Positions 34,850 through 43,705 of a stretch of DNA of 44,574 nucleotides are shown piece after piece (within the stretch, counting starts at the first letter, position 1; each line of letters starts with the position of its first letter). A program made the translations under genes and the position numbers. Source of the DNA: Stenotrophomonas sp. MMGLT7 (GTDB taxonomy: Bacteria > Pseudomonadota > Gammaproteobacteria > Xanthomonadales > Xanthomonadaceae); contig NZ_JAJOZS010000019.1 in the NCBI RefSeq assembly GCF_021168555.1, forward strand, positions 1-44,574, written 5' to 3'. Below the pieces are notes generated by a model. It searched no databases and was not told where the DNA came from. It worked only from the letters and a program-made list of their open reading frames with translations.

Positions 34850-35470
34850 TCACCGCGCCAGCCGCAGCGGCCGCGACGGCAGCTGCCCGCCGCGGCACTT
34901 GTGCACCCGCCACGCATCCTGCTCGGCCAGGTATTCCAGCCGCAGCGCGGCCGGCGAGGCATTGACCGCGTGGCGGCGGTCGCGCAGGGCGAAGCCGCAG
35001 CAGTCGCCGCTGTCGGCCGCCACCTGCAGCCGGCGCAGCACGCGCGCATCGGCGGTCTGCGGCCAGCCGAGCACGGCGGCGCAGCAGCCGCTGCGCAGGC
35101 ACTGCTCGAATGCCCACAGCGCATCGAGCGGCTCGGCCTGGATCACCTCCATCGCCGCCAGCTCCACCCCGCCGGCCTGCCAGGCCGGCGCATACGGGAT
35201 GTACGGCGGCGCCACCAGCACCACGCGGCCGCCGCCGGCGGTCATCCGCGCCAGCGCGGGCAGCAGCAGGGCGATCTCGCCGACGCCGTCGGCCGGCAGC
35301 AGCAGCTCGGTCAGCGCCTTGCGCGGCCAGCCGCCGTCCGGCAGCGCCGCGTCGAGCGCGGCATGGCCGGTCGGCTCGCCGCCGTCGGCATGCGTACCGC
35401 CGCGTCCGGCGCGCCAGACCGTGCGCGCCGCCAGCAGCTCGTCCAGGGCCGGTATCGCGCCCATGCTCAC
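34850..35470 (-). CDS. imuA: ImuA, RecA-like SOS mutasome accessory protein
   Basis: The protein has 206 residues from GTG 35470, or 204 from ATG 35464. The GTG has AGGA six bases upstream and is favoured. The sequence follows the RecA/SulA-like ImuA pattern (HAALDAALPDGGWPRKALTELLL, ARMTAGGGRVVLVAPPYIPYAPAW). It lacks a complete Walker A, as usual for ImuA. It works with ImuB and DnaE2 in SOS mutagenesis. It lies 157 bp after lexA, with a hairpin in the gap. Confidence 0.92.
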   Translation of the reverse strand: MSMGAIPALDELLAARTVWRAGRGGTHADGGEPTGHAALDAALPDGGWPRKALTELLLPADGVGEIALLLPALARMTAGGGRVVLVAPPYIPYAPAWQAGGVELAAMEVIQAEPLDALWAFEQCLRSGCCAAVLGWPQTADARVLRRLQVAADSGDCCGFALRDRRHAVNASPAALRLEYLAEQDAWRVHKCRGGQLPSRPLRLAR

Positions 35471-35520
35471 GGTCGGTCCTGCGCGCCGCCATCGGCCTGC
35501 TGCGCAAGGCGCCGGCCGCC

Positions 35521-35541
35521 GCCAGGACTGGCCGTCCTGGC
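35521..35541. terminator. Hairpin in the lexA-imuA gap
   Basis: A perfect 8-bp stem GCCAGGAC/GTCCTGGC with a 5-base loop lies in the 157-bp gap between lexA and imuA. There is no T-run. It could lower read-through from lexA into the mutagenesis genes or protect processed RNA ends. Confidence 0.4.
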
Positions 35542-35627
35542 AAGGTCGGCAACGCGGCGATGCGGGTCGGGGGCAAGTGCAGTGCCGACACGCGGGCGTG
35601 GGCGCGATAGCGAGACTCCGGCCATCG

Positions 35628-36230
35628 TCAGCCCTGGCGGATCAGGCCGCAGTAGAGCCCTTCGATGGCGAAGTCGGCATCGGCCGGCACCACGATCGGC
35701 GCATGCGCCGGGTTGCGCGGCAGCAGGCGGATGCCGTCGCGCCCGCGCTCGAGCCGCTTGATGGTGATCTCCTCGTCCAGCCGCGCCACCACGATCTGGC
35801 CGTCGCGGGCATCGCCGCTGCGGTGCACGCCGACCAGGTCGCCGTCGAGGATGCCGTCGTCGACCATCGAGTCGCCCTGCACCTGCAGCAGGTAGTCCGG
35901 GCGCAGCGAGAACAGGCCGCGGTCCAGCCACAGCTGGCGGTCCAGGCCGATGTCGGCACCGATCGGGCGGCCGGCGGCCACCCGCCCCAGCACCGGCAGC
36001 ATCAGCGGCGGCTCCTGCCCGCTGCCGGGCAGGCGGATGCCGCGCTTCTGCCCGGGACGAAGCTCGACCAGCCCGGCCTCGGCCAGCGCCTGCACGTGCT
36101 TGTGCGCGGAATTGCGCGAGGCGAAGCCGAACTCGGCGGCGATCTCGGCCAGGCTGGGCGCCGCGCCGCGGGCGATGCGCTCGCGCACGAAGGCCAGGAT
36201 CGCCGCGCGCGGGGAAGGAAGGTCGCTCAT
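35628..36230 (-). CDS. lexA: LexA SOS repressor (LexA2-type)
   Basis: The protein has 200 residues. An N-terminal winged helix (~1-65, PSLAEIAAEFGFASRNSAHKHVQALAEAGLVE) is followed by the self-cleavage site Ala86-Gly87 (GRVAAGRP) and the catalytic dyad Ser121 (VQGDSM) and Lys158 (ITIKRL). RecA-stimulated self-cleavage lifts repression of the linked imuA-imuB-dnaE2 genes. The ATG at 36230 directly follows the operator with no Shine-Dalgarno; an in-frame ATG inside the operator (36239) would add MYT. Xanthomonads often carry two LexA proteins; the operon context and operator type point to LexA2. Confidence 0.94.
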   Translation of the reverse strand: MSDLPSPRAAILAFVRERIARGAAPSLAEIAAEFGFASRNSAHKHVQALAEAGLVELRPGQKRGIRLPGSGQEPPLMLPVLGRVAAGRPIGADIGLDRQLWLDRGLFSLRPDYLLQVQGDSMVDDGILDGDLVGVHRSGDARDGQIVVARLDEEITIKRLERGRDGIRLLPRNPAHAPIVVPADADFAIEGLYCGLIRQG

Positions 36231-36248
36231 GGTGTACATATGTACACC
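36231..36248. promoter_or_regulatory. LexA operator (perfect 18-bp palindrome)
   Basis: GGTGTACATATGTACACC is a perfect palindrome immediately before the lexA start codon. It contains the TGTACA-N2-TGTACA form known for LexA2-type repressors of xanthomonads. A -10-like TATGTA (36235-36240, minus strand), with TTTTGC 17 bp upstream, overlaps it, so bound LexA would block its own promoter and the downstream mutasome genes. Confidence 0.85.
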
Positions 36249-36565
36249 GATGCCAGGGCAAAAGCGAGCCGCCGATCCGAGCGCCGGCACAGGCCATGGA
36301 CGTCGTGCGACGAGCCGATCGCGGGGCCGTGTCCGGGCGGGGCAAGGCGGGTACCGGGGCCCTCCTGATGGAGCAAGGCGTGGTCACGGCGCGCGACCCG
36401 AGACGCGCTTCGCCCGCCGGGCCAGCGGGCCGCGTGGATCATGGATCATGAGGACGGCCGGGAGCATGCCCGCCGATGCAGGATGCGCGGGCCGCAGCGC
36501 ATCGGACGAAGCCGCCGCTCAGCGTTCCTGTCCGCCGGTGCGAGATTCTCGTTGCCATGGACAGC
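36249..36565. other. Intergenic region between lexA and tRNA-Arg
   Basis: I see no supported gene here. It holds the upstream part of the lexA promoter, and the tRNA terminator begins at its right end. Confidence 0.6.
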
Positions 36566-36600
36566 AAAAAAGCCGGAAGCCTCGATCTCGGCGTTCCGGC
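36563..36600 (-). terminator. Rho-independent terminator of tRNA-Arg
   Basis: On the minus strand, GCCGGAA (36594-36600) and TTCCGGC (36572-36578) form a stem followed by a run of six T. It lies about 30 bp after the tRNA 3' end and is the clearest intrinsic terminator in the window. Confidence 0.85.
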
Positions 36601-36628
36601 CTTCCTTGGGTCTTCCCTGCAGGGAAGC

Positions 36629-36705
36629 TGGTGCGCCTGGAGGGATTCGAACCCCCGACCAATGGCTTCGGAAGCCACTACTCTATCCGGCTGAGCTACA
36701 GGCGC
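36629..36705 (-). tRNA. tRNA-Arg (anticodon CCG)
   Basis: The minus strand reads a full cloverleaf. The acceptor GCGCCTG/CAGGCGC is followed by discriminator A and an encoded CCA (36629-36631). The D-arm is GCTCAGCCGGATAGAGT, the anticodon loop is TTCCGAA with anticodon CCG, and the T-arm is GGGGGTTCGAATCCCTC. It decodes CGG, a codon used often in GC-rich genomes. Confidence 0.95.
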
Positions 36706-36806
36706 ATCGGACGCGCATTCTAACGGCAAAACGCCGTCGCGGTCTGCCCCCGGTCCGATCGCCGCGCCGGCGCGCGCGGCGGCGGCGGGCTGCTAACCTT
36801 TCACGC

Positions 36807-37700
36807 ATGGACCAGGAACGCTACGAAACACGCGCCGCCGAGCCGCCCGGCCGCTGGCGGCTGTACTGGAAGCTGATGCGCGCCGATCGCCCGATCGGCA
36901 CGCTGCTGCTGCTGTGGCCCACCTGGTGGGCGCTGTGGCTGGCCGCCGACGGGCTGCCGCCGCTGTGGACGCTGCTGGTGTTCAGCGCCGGGGTGTGGCT
37001 GACCCGCTCGGCCGGCTGCGTGATCAACGACTACGCCGACCGCTGGCTGGACCCGCACGTGGAGCGCACCCGCGACCGCCCGCTGGCCAGCGGCGCGCTG
37101 TCCGGGCGCGAGGCGCTGTGGCTGTTCGCCGCGCTGATGCTCGTCGCCTTCGCGCTGGTGCTGACGATGAACCGGCTGACCATCGCCCTGAGCTTCGTCG
37201 GCCTGTTCCTGGCCGCCAGCTACCCCTATCTCAAGCGCCACACCTACCTGCCGCAGGTGTACCTGGGGATGGCGTTCGGCTGGAGCATCCCGATGGCCTT
37301 CGCCGCCGTGCAGGGCACGGTCCCGCCGCTGGCGTGGCTGCTGTACGCGGCCAACATCCTGTGGTCCACCGCCTACGACACCTGGTACGCCATGGTCGAT
37401 CGCGAGGACGACCTGAAGATGGGCTCCCGCTCCACCGCCATCCTGTTCGGCGACATGGACCTGGTGGCGCAGGGCGTGCTGTACGGGCTGATGTTCCTCG
37501 CCCTGGCGCTGGTGGGCGCGCGCGCGCAGCTGGGGCCGTGGTACTGGCTGGGGCTGGCGGTGGCGGCGGTGCTGGTGGCCTACGAGTTCATGCTCGCGCG
37601 CCGGCGCGAGCGCGGGCCGTGCTTCCGCGCCTTCCTGCACAACAACTGGGTGGGCATGGCGGTGTTCGCCGGGCTCGCGGCGGCAGTGATGACGCGCTGA
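36807..37700 (+). CDS. ubiA: 4-hydroxybenzoate polyprenyltransferase
   Basis: The protein has 297 residues with about 8-9 membrane helices. Both Asp-rich motifs of UbiA are present: NDYADRWLD (74-82) and [13 protein letters not shown] (190-202). They bind the Mg2+-prenyl diphosphate, and the enzyme joins the polyprenyl chain to 4-hydroxybenzoate in ubiquinone synthesis. The conserved basic stretch [13 protein letters not shown] follows motif one. The frame is open 366 bp upstream, but that part overlaps the tRNA, so the ATG at 36807 is the start. No ubiC lies beside it. Confidence 0.95.
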   Translation: MDQERYETRAAEPPGRWRLYWKLMRADRPIGTLLLLWPTWWALWLAADGLPPLWTLLVFSAGVWLTRSAGCVINDYADRWLDPHVERTRDRPLASGALSGREALWLFAALMLVAFALVLTMNRLTIALSFVGLFLAASYPYLKRHTYLPQVYLGMAFGWSIPMAFAAVQGTVPPLAWLLYAANILWSTAYDTWYAMVDREDDLKMGSRSTAILFGDMDLVAQGVLYGLMFLALALVGARAQLGPWYWLGLAVAAVLVAYEFMLARRRERGPCFRAFLHNNWVGMAVFAGLAAAVMTR

Positions 37701-37853
37701 CGCCGTGTCCACCGGCGCCGCGATTGCGCTGCCGAGATTGCAACCGGCCCGATCAAGAAACGGCCATTGCGTCCTAATACAAAGGTACAGCAGACGCTGA
37801 TGACCCCCGACCGCAGAATCACTCGCTCGCAATCGCAAGGGGGCAACGCCACG

Positions 37854-39281
37854 ATGGACTCGACGACGCCGGCGCAGAACGGCTGGATGGCACGCGCGGC
37901 GCTGCGCAGCGCCGCCTGGGCCGAGAGATGGTTCCCCGACGCCTACGTCTTCGCGGTCCTCGGGGTGGTCATCGTCGCGGCGGCGGCGATGGGTTTCGGC
38001 GCAAGCCCCACGGCCACCGCCGATGCCTTCGGCGACGGCTTCTGGAGCCTGATCCCGTTCACCATGCAGATGGCGTTCGTGGTCATCGGCGGCTACGCGG
38101 TGGCCACCGCGCCGGTGGTGTCGCGCTTCATCGACCTGCTGGCGCGGGTGCCCCGCAGCGGCCGTGGCGCGGTGGTCTACGTGGGCCTGGTCAGCATGCT
38201 GGCCTCGCTGCTGAGCTGGGGCTTCTCGCTGGTGTTCGGCGGGCTGCTGGTGCGGGCGCTGGCACGGCGCGAGGACCTGGGCATGGACTACCGTGCCGCC
38301 GGCGCCTCGGCCTACCTCGGCCTGGGCGCGGTGTGGGCGATGGGCCTGAGCTCCTCGGCCGCGCAGCTGCAGGCCAACCCGGCCAGCATGCCGCCGGGGC
38401 TGGTGGAGATCACCGGCGTGCTGCCGTTCACCGAGACGATCTTCCTGTGGCAGTCGATCGTGCTGACCGCGATCCTGATCCTCGTCTCGCTGCTGGTGGC
38501 ATGGCTGACCGCGCCGACCGGGGCCTCGGCGCGCACCGCGCGCGACTTCGGGCAGGCCGCCGCCCAGGCCGAGACGCCGCCGCTGCAGCCGCGCACGCGA
38601 CCGGGCGAATGGCTCGAATACAGCCCGCTGCTGACCGTGCTGCTGTCGCTGCTGGCGTTCGGCTGGCTGTTCGGCGAGTTCGCCAGCAAGCCGGTGGTCA
38701 CCGCCATCGCCAACCTCAACACCTACAACTTCCTGTTCCTGTCGCTGGGCCTGCTGCTGCACTGGCGCCCGCGCAGCTTCCTCAACGCCGTGGCCAAGGC
38801 GGTGCCCAGCACCACCGGCGTGCTGATCCAGTTCCCGCTGTACGGCGGCATCGCCATGGTGCTCACCCACGCCACCGGCCACGGCGGGCAGACGCTGGCG
38901 CACCGGCTGTCGGAACTGTTCGTGCAGGTGGCCACCACCGACACCTTCGCCCTGGTGATGGGCGTGTACTCGGCGGTGCTGGGCTTCTTCGTGCCGTCCG
39001 GCGGCGGCAAGTGGCTGGTGGAAGCGCCGTACGTGATGCAGGCGGCCAACGAACTGCACGCGCACCTGGGCTGGGCGGTGCAGGTCTACAACGCGGCCGA
39101 GGCGCTGCCGAACCTGATCAACCCGTTCTGGATGCTGCCGCTGCTGGGCGTGCTGGGACTGAAGGCGCGCGACATCGTCGGCTTCACCTTCATCCAGCTG
39201 CTGGTGCACATCCCGCTGGTGCTGGGCCTGCTGTGGCTGCTGGGGATGACCCTGACCTACGTGCCGCCGGTGATGCCGTAG
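37854..39281 (+). CDS. atoE: Short-chain fatty acid transporter, AtoE family
   Basis: The protein has 475 residues with about 12 hydrophobic segments. The sequence shows AtoE-family features: ERWFPDAYVFAVLGVV, SMLASLLSWGFSLVFGGLL, QFPLYGGIAMVL, FFVPSGGGKWLVEAPYVM and AEALPNLINPFWMLPLLG. AtoE-type proteins import short-chain fatty acids such as acetoacetate or butyrate. No atoDAB catabolic genes are next to it. The frame could start earlier (37767 or 37800), but the ATG at 37854 has an AAGGGGG site about 10 bases upstream and gives the usual N-terminus. Confidence 0.88.
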   Translation: MDSTTPAQNGWMARAALRSAAWAERWFPDAYVFAVLGVVIVAAAAMGFGASPTATADAFGDGFWSLIPFTMQMAFVVIGGYAVATAPVVSRFIDLLARVPRSGRGAVVYVGLVSMLASLLSWGFSLVFGGLLVRALARREDLGMDYRAAGASAYLGLGAVWAMGLSSSAAQLQANPASMPPGLVEITGVLPFTETIFLWQSIVLTAILILVSLLVAWLTAPTGASARTARDFGQAAAQAETPPLQPRTRPGEWLEYSPLLTVLLSLLAFGWLFGEFASKPVVTAIANLNTYNFLFLSLGLLLHWRPRSFLNAVAKAVPSTTGVLIQFPLYGGIAMVLTHATGHGGQTLAHRLSELFVQVATTDTFALVMGVYSAVLGFFVPSGGGKWLVEAPYVMQAANELHAHLGWAVQVYNAAEALPNLINPFWMLPLLGVLGLKARDIVGFTFIQLLVHIPLVLGLLWLLGMTLTYVPPVMP

Positions 39282-39336
39282 CCGAATGCTCGGCGCGCTG
39301 CGGCCCTGGGGCGGCAGCGCGCCGGAGCGGGGGCGG

Positions 39337-39888
39337 TCAGACGCCCTTGAGCAGGCTGCGCAGCCTGAAGCTGGCGACGATCTGCAGCACGCCATAGATC
39401 AGCGCGACCACGCCGATCCAGATCGCCGCGGTCAGCAGGCCGGCGGCCGGATACACCGCGAACAGCACCCCGAGCACGATCGCCAGCACGCCGCTGAGCG
39501 CGATCAGCCACTCGCCGGTGATCTCCTTGCGCACGCGGATGGCGAACACGATGCGGAAGATGCCGGCCACGACCAGCCAGGCCGCCAGCAGCACCAGCAG
39601 CACGCCGGCGGTGGCCACCGGGTTGATCACCGCCAGCACGCCGAACACGATCGAGGCCAGCGCATACAGCGCCAGCCAGCCCTTGGAAACCTGCACGTTC
39701 TTGTCGAACAGGGCGATCAGGCTGATCACGCCTTCCACCAGCGCGACGATGCCGAACGCCCACGCCAGCGCGAAGATCGCCTGGAACGGCCGCAGCAGCG
39801 CGAACACACCGAAAAAGGTGGTGACCAGCCCGTACAGCAGCAGCACCCACCAACTGCGGCCGAGTCCTGCGAATATCCCTGCGTTCAT
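39337..39888 (-). CDS. HdeD/DUF308-family membrane protein
   Basis: The protein has 183 residues made of six hydrophobic segments in three tandem pairs (GRSWWVLLLYGLVTTFFGVFALLRP and two related units), the DUF308/HdeD layout. E. coli HdeD is linked to acid resistance, but the function of most relatives is unknown. The start at 39888 has a near-perfect AAGGAG site 6 bases upstream. It converges on atoE and stands alone. Confidence 0.88.
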   Translation of the reverse strand: MNAGIFAGLGRSWWVLLLYGLVTTFFGVFALLRPFQAIFALAWAFGIVALVEGVISLIALFDKNVQVSKGWLALYALASIVFGVLAVINPVATAGVLLVLLAAWLVVAGIFRIVFAIRVRKEITGEWLIALSGVLAIVLGVLFAVYPAAGLLTAAIWIGVVALIYGVLQIVASFRLRSLLKGV

Positions 39889-40033
39889 GACGTTCTCCTT
39901 GATGCGATAGAAGCGAATCCTGTCCGGGCAGCATTGCCCGGCTTGCGTGTTCATGCCGTCAAGCCAACGGCCGCAGGAATGCTTATGTAATGACCGAGGC
40001 GCCGGCCGGAGCATGGAAAAGCCGCGGCGGGAG

Positions 40034-40080
40034 CGCCCCTTCCGCCCTTCGGGCACCTTCCCCCGCAAGCGGGAGAAGGG
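40034..40080. repeat. Solo arm of the inverted-repeat element seen in the Wadjet operon
   Basis: The 47 bases, from CGCCCTTCGGGCACCTTC to GCAAGCGGGAGAAGGG, match one arm of the element at 9613-9746, including the small GCCCGAAGGGC hairpin. Here only one arm is present, between the HdeD and comF genes. It shows that the sequence is dispersed in this genome and can exist as a monomer. Confidence 0.85.
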
Positions 40081-40124
40081 AGACATCCCGGAATTTCGCC
40101 CACTGGCCCCTGCTGGTCCCGGCA

Positions 40125-40826
40125 TCACGGCACCCGCGCGCACACCCACGCGTCCACCCGCGTCGCGCCGGCACGGCGCAGCGCCAGCGCCGCCGCCTGC
40201 AGCGTCGCGCCAGTGGTCATCACGTCGTCCACCAGGGCCACGTGCGCCGGTACCGGGCCGGCCACGCCGAAGGCCCCGCGCAGGTTGCGCCGGCGGCCGG
40301 GCGCATCCAGCCGCGACTGCGCCGCGGTCGGCCGTATCCGGCGCAGCGCATCGCAGCGCGGCAGCGACAACGCGGCGGCGATCGGCCGCGCCAGTTCCAG
40401 CGCCTGGTCGTAGCCGCGCTGGCGCAGCCGCGCACGATGCAGCGGTACCGGCACCAGCGCCTGCGGCCGCGGCAGGGCGGCACAGTGGGCGGCCATCAGC
40501 GTCGCCAGCACGCGGCCGGCGGCCAGGTCCTGGTGGAACTTGAAGCGCAGCAGCAGCCCCGCCACCGGCGCGGCATAGGCGAAAGCGGCCGACACCCGCT
40601 CCAGCGGCGGCCGCCGTTGCAGGCAACTGCCGCACAGCGGCGCGCCCGCGGCATCGCGTCCGGGCAGCGGGATCGCGCAGGCGCTGCAGGCGACGCCGTT
40701 CCAGGGCAGGGCCTCGCGGCAGCGGCGGCACAGGTCGCAGCCGTCCGCGCCCGGCTCGTCGCATACGGCACAGCGCGGCGGCAGCAGCCAGCGCCCGATA
40801 TCGGCGACCCATCCGTAAACTTCCAT
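40125..40826 (-). CDS. comF: ComF-family amidophosphoribosyltransferase-like protein
   Basis: The protein has 233 residues. An N-terminal zinc-ribbon-like region with several CxxC pairs (CAVC, CDLCRRC, CSAC, CGSC) precedes a type I phosphoribosyltransferase domain whose PRPP-binding loop is [13 protein letters not shown] (~195-207). ComF proteins are required for late steps of DNA uptake in naturally competent bacteria; the family is also called GntX. The start is the ATG at 40826, with a possible TTG one codon earlier. It is divergent from bioB, as is common in gammaproteobacteria, and shares its short promoter region. Confidence 0.93.
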   Translation of the reverse strand: MEVYGWVADIGRWLLPPRCAVCDEPGADGCDLCRRCREALPWNGVACSACAIPLPGRDAAGAPLCGSCLQRRPPLERVSAAFAYAAPVAGLLLRFKFHQDLAAGRVLATLMAAHCAALPRPQALVPVPLHRARLRQRGYDQALELARPIAAALSLPRCDALRRIRPTAAQSRLDAPGRRRNLRGAFGVAGPVPAHVALVDDVMTTGATLQAAALALRRAGATRVDAWVCARVP

Positions 40827-40846
40827 CAATCACCCAAGGTTGACAG
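40813..40846. promoter_or_regulatory. Candidate BirA operator between comF and bioB
   Basis: CCGTAAACT (40813-40821), a 16-bp spacer and GGTTGACAG (40838-40846) resemble the biotin operator TTGTAAACC-N16-GGTTTACAA. The left half has GTAAAC, the right half GGTT-ACA. It overlaps the first codons of comF and a TTGACA (-35-like) for bioB. Whether this organism's BirA has a DNA-binding domain cannot be seen here. Confidence 0.4.
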
Positions 40847-40905
40847 CAAGCGCATGCCTCACCAGACTGCCGCGCTTCCCAGCCGATCACCGTCAGGAAA
40901 CCCCG

Positions 40906-41937
40906 ATGTCCGCTGTCATCCGCCACGACTGGCAAGCGCAGGAACTGCACGCGCTGTTCGACCTGCCCTTCCCCGAGCTGCTGCACCGCGCCGCCAGCGT
41001 GCACCGCGAGCATTTCGACCCGGCGCAGGTGCAGGTCTCCACCCTGCTCTCGGTCAAGACCGGCGGCTGCCCGGAGGACTGCGCCTACTGCCCGCAGGCG
41101 CAGCGCTACGACACCGGCGTCGGCGCGCAGAAGCTGATGGACACCGAGGCGGTGGTGGCCAGGGCGCGCCAGGCCAAGGCCGCCGGCGCTTCGCGCTTCT
41201 GCATGGGCGCGGCCTGGCGCTCGCCCAAGGACCGCGACATCCCCAAGGTGGCGGCGATGATCCGCGAGGTGAAGGCGCTGGGGCTGGAGACCTGCGCCAC
41301 CCTGGGCATGCTCGACGACGGCCAGGCGCACGCGCTCAAGGAAGCGGGGCTGGACTATTACAACCACAACCTCGACACCGCGCCGGACTACTACGACTCG
41401 ATCATCCACACCCGCCAGTACCAGGACCGGCTGGACACGCTCGAGCGCGTGCGCGATGCCGGGCTGAAGACCTGCTGCGGCGGCATCGTCGGCATGGGCG
41501 AGACCCGCGCGCACCGTGTCGGCCTGCTGCTGGCGCTGGCCAACCTGCCGGCACATCCGGACTCGGTGCCGATCAACCGGCTGGTGCAGGTGGCCGGCAC
41601 GCCGCTGCACGGCGCCGCCGAGCTGGATCCGTTCGAGTTCGTGCGCATGATCGCGGTGGCGCGCATCGCCATGCCGGCCTCAATGGTGCGGCTGTCGGCC
41701 GGGCGCGAGTCGATGAGCGACGAACTGCAGGCGCTGTGCTTCCTGGCCGGCGCCAACTCGATCTTCTACGGCGAGAAGCTGCTGACCACCGGCAACCCGG
41801 ATACCGAACGCGACCTGGCGCTGTTCGCGCGCCTGGGGCTGCAGCCGATGCAGGTGAGCGTGGATGCCGAAGACCACGACCATGCCGGCACCGTGCACGC
41901 CGACATCACCGCGCCGGCCTGCGGCCGGGCCGCCTGA
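40906..41937 (+). CDS. bioB: Biotin synthase
   Basis: The protein has 343 residues. The radical-SAM cluster motif CPEDCAYC gives Cys55, Cys59 and Cys62 for the [4Fe-4S] cluster. The [2Fe-2S]-associated regions ([48 protein letters not shown]) are all present. BioB inserts sulfur into dethiobiotin in the last step of biotin synthesis. The frame could begin at a TTG at 40840, but the ATG at 40906 has AGGAAA upstream and the normal N-terminus. It is followed by bioF and bioH on the same strand but with long gaps. Confidence 0.96.
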   Translation: MSAVIRHDWQAQELHALFDLPFPELLHRAASVHREHFDPAQVQVSTLLSVKTGGCPEDCAYCPQAQRYDTGVGAQKLMDTEAVVARARQAKAAGASRFCMGAAWRSPKDRDIPKVAAMIREVKALGLETCATLGMLDDGQAHALKEAGLDYYNHNLDTAPDYYDSIIHTRQYQDRLDTLERVRDAGLKTCCGGIVGMGETRAHRVGLLLALANLPAHPDSVPINRLVQVAGTPLHGAAELDPFEFVRMIAVARIAMPASMVRLSAGRESMSDELQALCFLAGANSIFYGEKLLTTGNPDTERDLALFARLGLQPMQVSVDAEDHDHAGTVHADITAPACGRAA

Positions 41938-42260
41938 CCATCCGTCGTGGCCGCGGTCGTGGCCGCGGCGATCGGCCGCCTGCGCCGCGGCCGCGGCGCC
42001 GCGCTACGCTAGGCGCCTGGGCGGCGGAAGCCGTCCGGGCTGCGAAGCCCGCTGCTGCGGTCCCTGCTCCATACGGGTATGTCTGCGCCGCTTCCTGGCC
42101 CGTAGCGCGGCTACAGGCCGGCGAAGCTTCACAAAACCGGCCCCGCACAGCGCAGCTTCGACCAGCTTCGCCGCGGTGAAGCGCTTCGCCTCGAATATTT
42201 CTGCCGCCCACGCTCCTAGGTTCGCCGACCCTCCCTGCCCGCCCCCAGCCCCGCACGCCC
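41938..42260 (+). other. 323-bp bioB-bioF gap with competing hairpins
   Basis: There is no supported gene. GGCGAAGC (42120-42127) can pair with either of two GCTTCGCC copies (42165-42172 or 42183-42190), and the second copy can instead fold on GGTGAAGC (42175-42182). A GTAGC-GCG-GCTAC hairpin lies at 42102-42114. The gap is long for a biotin operon and may hold a bioF promoter or a leader RNA. Confidence 0.4.
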
Positions 42261-43469
42261 ATGGCCAGACCCGACCTGCATGACCGCCTCCAGGCCCAGC
42301 GCGAGCTGCGCAGCGCGCAGGGCCGCATCCGCGTGCGCCGCAGCGTCGGCCGCCGCGACGGCGTGCGCCTGCAGCTCGATGGCCGCTGGCTGACCGGCTT
42401 CTGCTCCAACGACTACCTGGGCCTGTCGCAGCAGTTCGAGGTGGTGGCGGCGCTGCAGGATGCGGCCGCGCGCGAGGGCGCCGGCGCCGGCGCCTCGCAC
42501 CTGGTCTGCGGCCACCACGCGCTGCACGAGGCGTTGGAGCGCGAAGTGGCCGACTGGCTCGGCTATCCGTCCGCGCTGCTGTTCGGCAGTGGCTTCCTCG
42601 CCAACCTGGCGGTGCAGCAGGCCCTGCTGGGCGAGGAAGGCGACGTGTGCGTGCAGGACCGGCTCAACCACGCCAGCCTGCTCGACGCCACCCGCCTGGC
42701 CGGCGCGCGGCTGCGCCGCTACCCGCACCTGGACGCCGAGGGCGCGAGGCGCCAGCTCGCCCACGCACCCGAAGGCGCGGCGATGCTGGCCACCGACGGC
42801 GTGTTCAGCATGGACGGCGACCTCGCCCCGCTGCGCTCGCTGACGCTGGTGGCGCGCATGCAGCAGGCGCTGATGTACGTGGACGACGCCCACGGCGTCG
42901 GCGTGCTCGGCCCGCAGGGCCGCGGCAGCGTCGCCGATGCCGGGCTGGGCGTGGCCGAGGTGCCGCTGCAACTGGTGACGCTGGGCAAGGCGCTCGGCGG
43001 CCACGGCGCGCTGGTGGTCGGCGAGGAGCGGCTGGTCCGCCACCTGGCCGAGACCGCGCGCCCGTACATCTACACCACCGCGATGCCGCCGGCGCAGGCC
43101 GCCGCCGCGCTGGCCGCGGTGAAGCTGGCGCGTCGCGACCAGTGGCGCCGCGAGCGCCTGGTCGAGTCGATCGCCGCCTTCCGCGAGGGCGCGCACCGCC
43201 GCGGACTGGCGCTGATGGCCTCGGAGACCCCGATCCAGCCGCTGCTCGGCGGCGACGAGGCGGCGGTGATGGCGATGTCGGCGGCACTGGAACAGGACGG
43301 CTACCTGGTCGGCGCGATCCGCCCGCCCACCGTGCCCGAGGGCAAGGCCCGGCTGCGCGTCACCCTGTCGGCGCTGCACACCGCCGAGCAGGTGGCGGGG
43401 CTGCTCGACGCGCTGGCGCGCGCGCGCGATGCGGTGGCCGCGGCCGCCGTCGCGACGGCCGCGGGCTAG
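42261..43469 (+). CDS. bioF: 8-amino-7-oxononanoate synthase
   Basis: The protein has 402 residues. BioF is a PLP enzyme that condenses pimeloyl-ACP with alanine. Family motifs are clear: FCSNDYLGL near residue 55, [19 protein letters not shown], the cofactor-binding [10 protein letters not shown] and the Schiff-base lysine Lys243 in [11 protein letters not shown]. The length is slightly above the usual ~385 because of an Ala-rich C-terminal tail. The ATG at 42261 lacks a strong Shine-Dalgarno. It is second in the bioB-bioF-bioH group. Confidence 0.96.
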   Translation: MARPDLHDRLQAQRELRSAQGRIRVRRSVGRRDGVRLQLDGRWLTGFCSNDYLGLSQQFEVVAALQDAAAREGAGAGASHLVCGHHALHEALEREVADWLGYPSALLFGSGFLANLAVQQALLGEEGDVCVQDRLNHASLLDATRLAGARLRRYPHLDAEGARRQLAHAPEGAAMLATDGVFSMDGDLAPLRSLTLVARMQQALMYVDDAHGVGVLGPQGRGSVADAGLGVAEVPLQLVTLGKALGGHGALVVGEERLVRHLAETARPYIYTTAMPPAQAAAALAAVKLARRDQWRRERLVESIAAFREGAHRRGLALMASETPIQPLLGGDEAAVMAMSAALEQDGYLVGAIRPPTVPEGKARLRVTLSALHTAEQVAGLLDALARARDAVAAAAVATAAG

Positions 43470-43705
43470 GCTGGCGGAGGATCGGGCGTGGTCTTCGAGG
43501 ATTGTCCGGGCCGGTCATCCGCGACCCCATCGGCGAAACATCCGCGGGCAGCGGTACGCAGTCCGAAGCCCGTTGCCTCCCGCCCGGATCACGCGCGCGT
43601 CGCCGGCGCCCACCGCGGCGGCGACGCCTTTTCCATCGAAGCCGCCTGCCTGCAAGCGCTGCATGGCCGGGCGGCCCCCTTTTCCTTCCCGATTCCCGTC
43701 CCCTC

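Noticed and set aside
40840-40905. TTG start for bioB at 40840
   Set aside because: It would add 22 residues unlike BioB and overlap the candidate operator; the ATG at 40906 has a better ribosome-binding site.
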